A DNA stretch of 16,604 bases from Candidatus Methanofilum arcanum. Lineage in GTDB: Archaea > Halobacteriota > Methanomicrobia > Methanomicrobiales > Methanospirillaceae. The position numbers and the translations under genes are program-made. The stretch's first letter is position 1; the number at the start of each line of letters is the position of its first letter. The notes beneath the pieces are model-generated. The model saw only the letters and a program-made list of their open reading frames with translations. It was not told the origin of the DNA and did no database searches. The stretch lies in assembly GCA_031285085.1 (NCBI GenBank), contig JAITWW010000143.1, positions 1-16,604 on the forward strand, given 5' to 3'. Positions 14,842 through 16,604 of the stretch are shown one piece after another.

Positions 14842-14904
14842 GTTTGTGAATGAGGAGGAGGTTGTGAGACTTATGACCACTGAGATGGAAACATCACACA
14901 TTGG

Positions 14905-14919
14905 ATGTTTTTCAAACAT
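14905..14919. repeat. Short perfect palindrome in the divergent spacer
   Basis: ATGTTT (14905-14910) and AAACAT (14914-14919) flank a three-base centre. It lies in the 248-base spacer between tRNA-Lys and the gene at 15048 and could be an operator half-site pair; nothing else supports a role. Confidence 0.3.
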
Positions 14920-14935
14920 TCACATATTCGCTTTT

Positions 14936-14984
14936 CTCCATATATAATCTATTCCATCATGCTGTGAAAATCTATATATGGGAG
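14936..14984. repeat. Inverted repeat with TATA-like arms
   Basis: CTCCATATATA (14936-14946) is mirrored by TATATATGGGAG (14973-14984), a match apart from one extra G. Each arm contains a TATA-like core. The right arm, on the plus strand, is about 65-75 bases ahead of the ATG at 15048 and would start transcription near 15000, leaving a leader of about 45 bases. The left arm could serve the opposite direction. Confidence 0.4.
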
Positions 14985-15047
14985 TCATTAAAAAGTACCT
15001 GTGTTCTATAGTTCTTAGTTTTGGTGACAAGGAAAGGAATACCACAT

Positions 15048-16238
15048 ATGAGTGACTTTAACCGCTGGATTCTTGAAAACAAGAAGTTGTTCGTGCCTCA
15101 AAGAGTGCACGCGATCCAGGCACTTCGTCATCTTACAAAGATTGAGAAGCAAAAGTTGTCCTCAGATGATATCTCATTTTTGCGATCAGCAGAGGGGCGC
15201 TGGTATGAGTTTATCATGTATGAGTTATTTCTGGATATTGCAGGGAGCAACCCTGCTATAAAAGCGATGGTTTTAAAAGGAAATGACGCACCAAAGAAGC
15301 GCATCCATCCAAAACTAGGACAAAATGGTTTTTTCTATTCACGTAATGGCGATATTACTATTCGTGGAAATGGACAGGATCTGGCTGAGTTTGATCTTGT
15401 AATGACGCAGATGGATGGTTCTATTGTCATTGTTGAAGTTGTAACCTCACCTGCTGATCTCAAGGATTTCATGCAAGAGATCTATTATAAAAAGCAAATG
15501 ATTCGATATTTATTTGGTCAGCAGGAAGTTACCTTTATCTTGGCAACATCATTTCCATTAACAAAATACAGGGGAGGGCATATGGTGCTTGCCTCAGAGG
15601 AACACATCAGCATCTCAACAGCATCATGCGAAAAGCTGCAAGAATATATTCAAGGGAAGTGGAAAACAAATAAATCTCAAAAAATACCTTCTCAAAAAGT
15701 GTGCTATGCAACAGATCTCATAACAAAGCGCCAACTCGATTACAAACTATTTCATGATATTGAAAAAGAATGGATTTATAAGCAGTTTGAATCAAATGCT
15801 ATTCTTTCACTTCCATCCCCTGCAACCACAGCATCACTGGTGAAAAAAATTCTCTTTGGAGCACTCTACCAATCTGCGATCAAAGCGCTTTGCAAGCAGT
15901 ATATTTTTGAGTACAAGGGAGAGTTTTTAGATATTAATAGTATTAAATCGCAGTTTTCAAAAGTAATATTTGCTGTAGATGTCCCTGATTACACTCCTTT
16001 GATATATCTTCGCCCTCGGGGAAGAAAAGAGTTTTACAAGATGGTATACCAGGGTAATAGAGTATTTAAGTATGAACGACGCACTCCTCCACGAGTTGGC
16101 TTTTTTGTGTGGCTAGAGTCCCTGGAACCTGAACTCGGCCGCGAGATCATGGAGCGAACATTACATGAGCTGTGCAGGTTCAATGGAGATAGTACCGTGA
16201 GTACGATGAAAGAGCATGGAAATATCGTTGCACAGTGA
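15048..16238 (+). CDS. Unknown protein with a possible degenerate PD-(D/E)XK nuclease-fold domain
   Basis: A 396-residue soluble protein with no signal peptide or membrane segment. The part from about 50 to 165 has the order of a restriction-endonuclease-like fold: a glutamate in the first helix (Glu54 in RWYEFIMYEL), an acidic strand pair (Glu114-Phe-Asp116 in AEFDLVM), then a hydrophobic strand ending in Glu130 (SIVIVEVVTS), then a basic helix (YYKKQMIRYL). The Lys expected two residues after the strand's Glu is Val132, so catalysis would need a Lys from elsewhere or may be lost. The rest (about 200-396) is basic and unrecognised. The frame opens earlier, at TTG 15021 and GTG 15024, but the ATG at 15048 follows an AAGGAAAGGA purine tract and is preferred. 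It is divergent from tRNA-Lys. The nuclease-fold reading is a pattern match by eye. Confidence 0.85.
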   Translation: MSDFNRWILENKKLFVPQRVHAIQALRHLTKIEKQKLSSDDISFLRSAEGRWYEFIMYELFLDIAGSNPAIKAMVLKGNDAPKKRIHPKLGQNGFFYSRNGDITIRGNGQDLAEFDLVMTQMDGSIVIVEVVTSPADLKDFMQEIYYKKQMIRYLFGQQEVTFILATSFPLTKYRGGHMVLASEEHISISTASCEKLQEYIQGKWKTNKSQKIPSQKVCYATDLITKRQLDYKLFHDIEKEWIYKQFESNAILSLPSPATTASLVKKILFGALYQSAIKALCKQYIFEYKGEFLDINSIKSQFSKVIFAVDVPDYTPLIYLRPRGRKEFYKMVYQGNRVFKYERRTPPRVGFFVWLESLEPELGREIMERTLHELCRFNGDSTVSTMKEHGNIVAQ

Positions 16239-16261
16239 CGTGACTACCCTGTGAGAAAAAA

Positions 16262-16280
16262 ACTAAAATACTAAAATATT
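16262..16280 (+). promoter_or_regulatory. AT-rich promoter element of the last gene
   Basis: ACTAAAAT occurs twice in a row here, ending in AAATATT. The element lies about 20-35 bases ahead of the ATG at 16298, with AAGGA (16286-16290) between them as ribosome binding site. It fits an archaeal TATA region for a separate short transcript. Confidence 0.4.
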
Positions 16281-16297
16281 ACAGTAAGGATAAACAG

Positions 16298-16578
16298 ATG
16301 ACAGAGAACGTTATACTTGAGATTGTTGGTTATAAGAATATGGAATGTTCACCATTTCCTTGTGATTCTGACAGAAGCTGTGGATTATATGATTGTGCAC
16401 CAACAAATGCACTCCTTCCAGCGGTTGATGCTTTGAAAAAAGAGCTTCATGCAGAGTTCGGTGATGCTGTCAAAGTAACATTAACATTACTTGATGATGG
16501 CGTACCAGATTATATAAAAAATATTTATGAAAGAGATCATCCTGCTCTTCCCATGATATTGGTGCAGGGAGTACCCAT
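16298..16578 (+). CDS. Cysteine-rich small protein of unknown function, cut at the contig end
   Basis: The ATG at 16298 is supported by AAGGA seven bases upstream. About 93 residues of genuine sequence are present before adapter sequence replaces the gene at 16579; the residues read after VQGVPI are artefact, and so is the apparent stop at 16598. The N-terminal strand VILEIVGYK leads into a cysteine-rich turn: Cys17, Cys22, Cys28 and Cys33 in MECSPFPC...SCGLYDC. A helix (APTNALLPAVDALKKEL) and strand-helix units (VKVTLTLLDDG, PMILVQGVP) follow. The order strand, Cys motif, helix, strand, then a strand ending in a Val-Pro pair resembles a thioredoxin-like fold, but CxxC is absent and I do not recognise the family. 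Redox or metal handling is a guess. Confidence 0.75.
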
Positions 16579-16604
16579 AGATCGGAAGAGCGTCGTGTAG
16601 GGAA
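16579..16604 (+). other. Illumina TruSeq adapter sequence (assembly artefact)
   Basis: From 16579 the sequence begins AGATCGGAAGAGC and carries on as the known TruSeq read-through adapter for all 26 remaining bases. This is not genomic DNA. It marks an untrimmed contig end. Confidence 0.97.

Noticed and set aside
16579..16600. C-terminal residues DRKSVV and the stop codon of the last ORF
   Set aside because: They are translated from adapter sequence, not from the genome.

Overview
The window is a stretch of euryarchaeal chromosome, most likely from a methanogen of the Methanomicrobia (Methanomicrobiales is my best guess; the species cannot be read from the sequence). The evidence is the archaeal RNA polymerase operon with both large subunits split (B''/B' and A'/A''), an archaeal NusA of two KH domains, L30e, RpoH, archease-RtcB, and TATA-like promoters with mixed leaderless and Shine-Dalgarno starts. 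Base composition is moderately AT-rich throughout and there are no mobile elements or CRISPR arrays.

Layout. Bases 1-521 hold the 5' part of an unrecognised minus-strand gene cut by the window edge, followed by an uneven AT-rich spacer. A minus-strand methylthiotransferase for tRNA position 37 (885-2210) diverges from a compact plus-strand cluster (2370-5476): a 94-residue unknown protein, archease, the RNA ligase RtcB, and a TtuA/Ncs6-like tRNA thiolation protein whose start overlaps the rtcB stop. The theme of this left half is tRNA and RNA maturation: ligation and repair, 2-thiolation and 2-methylthiolation.

Convergent to that cluster is the RNA polymerase operon, read from right to left: tRNA-Lys(TTT), rpoH, rpoB'', rpoB', rpoA', rpoA'', rpl30e, nusA (14799 down to 5520), ending at a T8 tract just after nusA. 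In many euryarchaea the operon continues into rps12, rps7, fusA, tuf and rps10; here it does not. Three features of the operon stand out. The A'' subunit carries an N-terminal extension of about 260 residues containing an apparent internal duplication joined by an acidic linker. RpoA' carries a four-cysteine cluster well away from its usual zinc sites. An 88-bp gap with a hairpin lies between rpoB' and rpoA'.

To the right, divergent from the tRNA, are a 396-residue protein that looks like a degenerate PD-(D/E)XK nuclease-fold protein and a cysteine-rich small protein. The last 26 bases match the Illumina TruSeq adapter, so the window ends at an untrimmed contig end and the final gene is cut at 16578.
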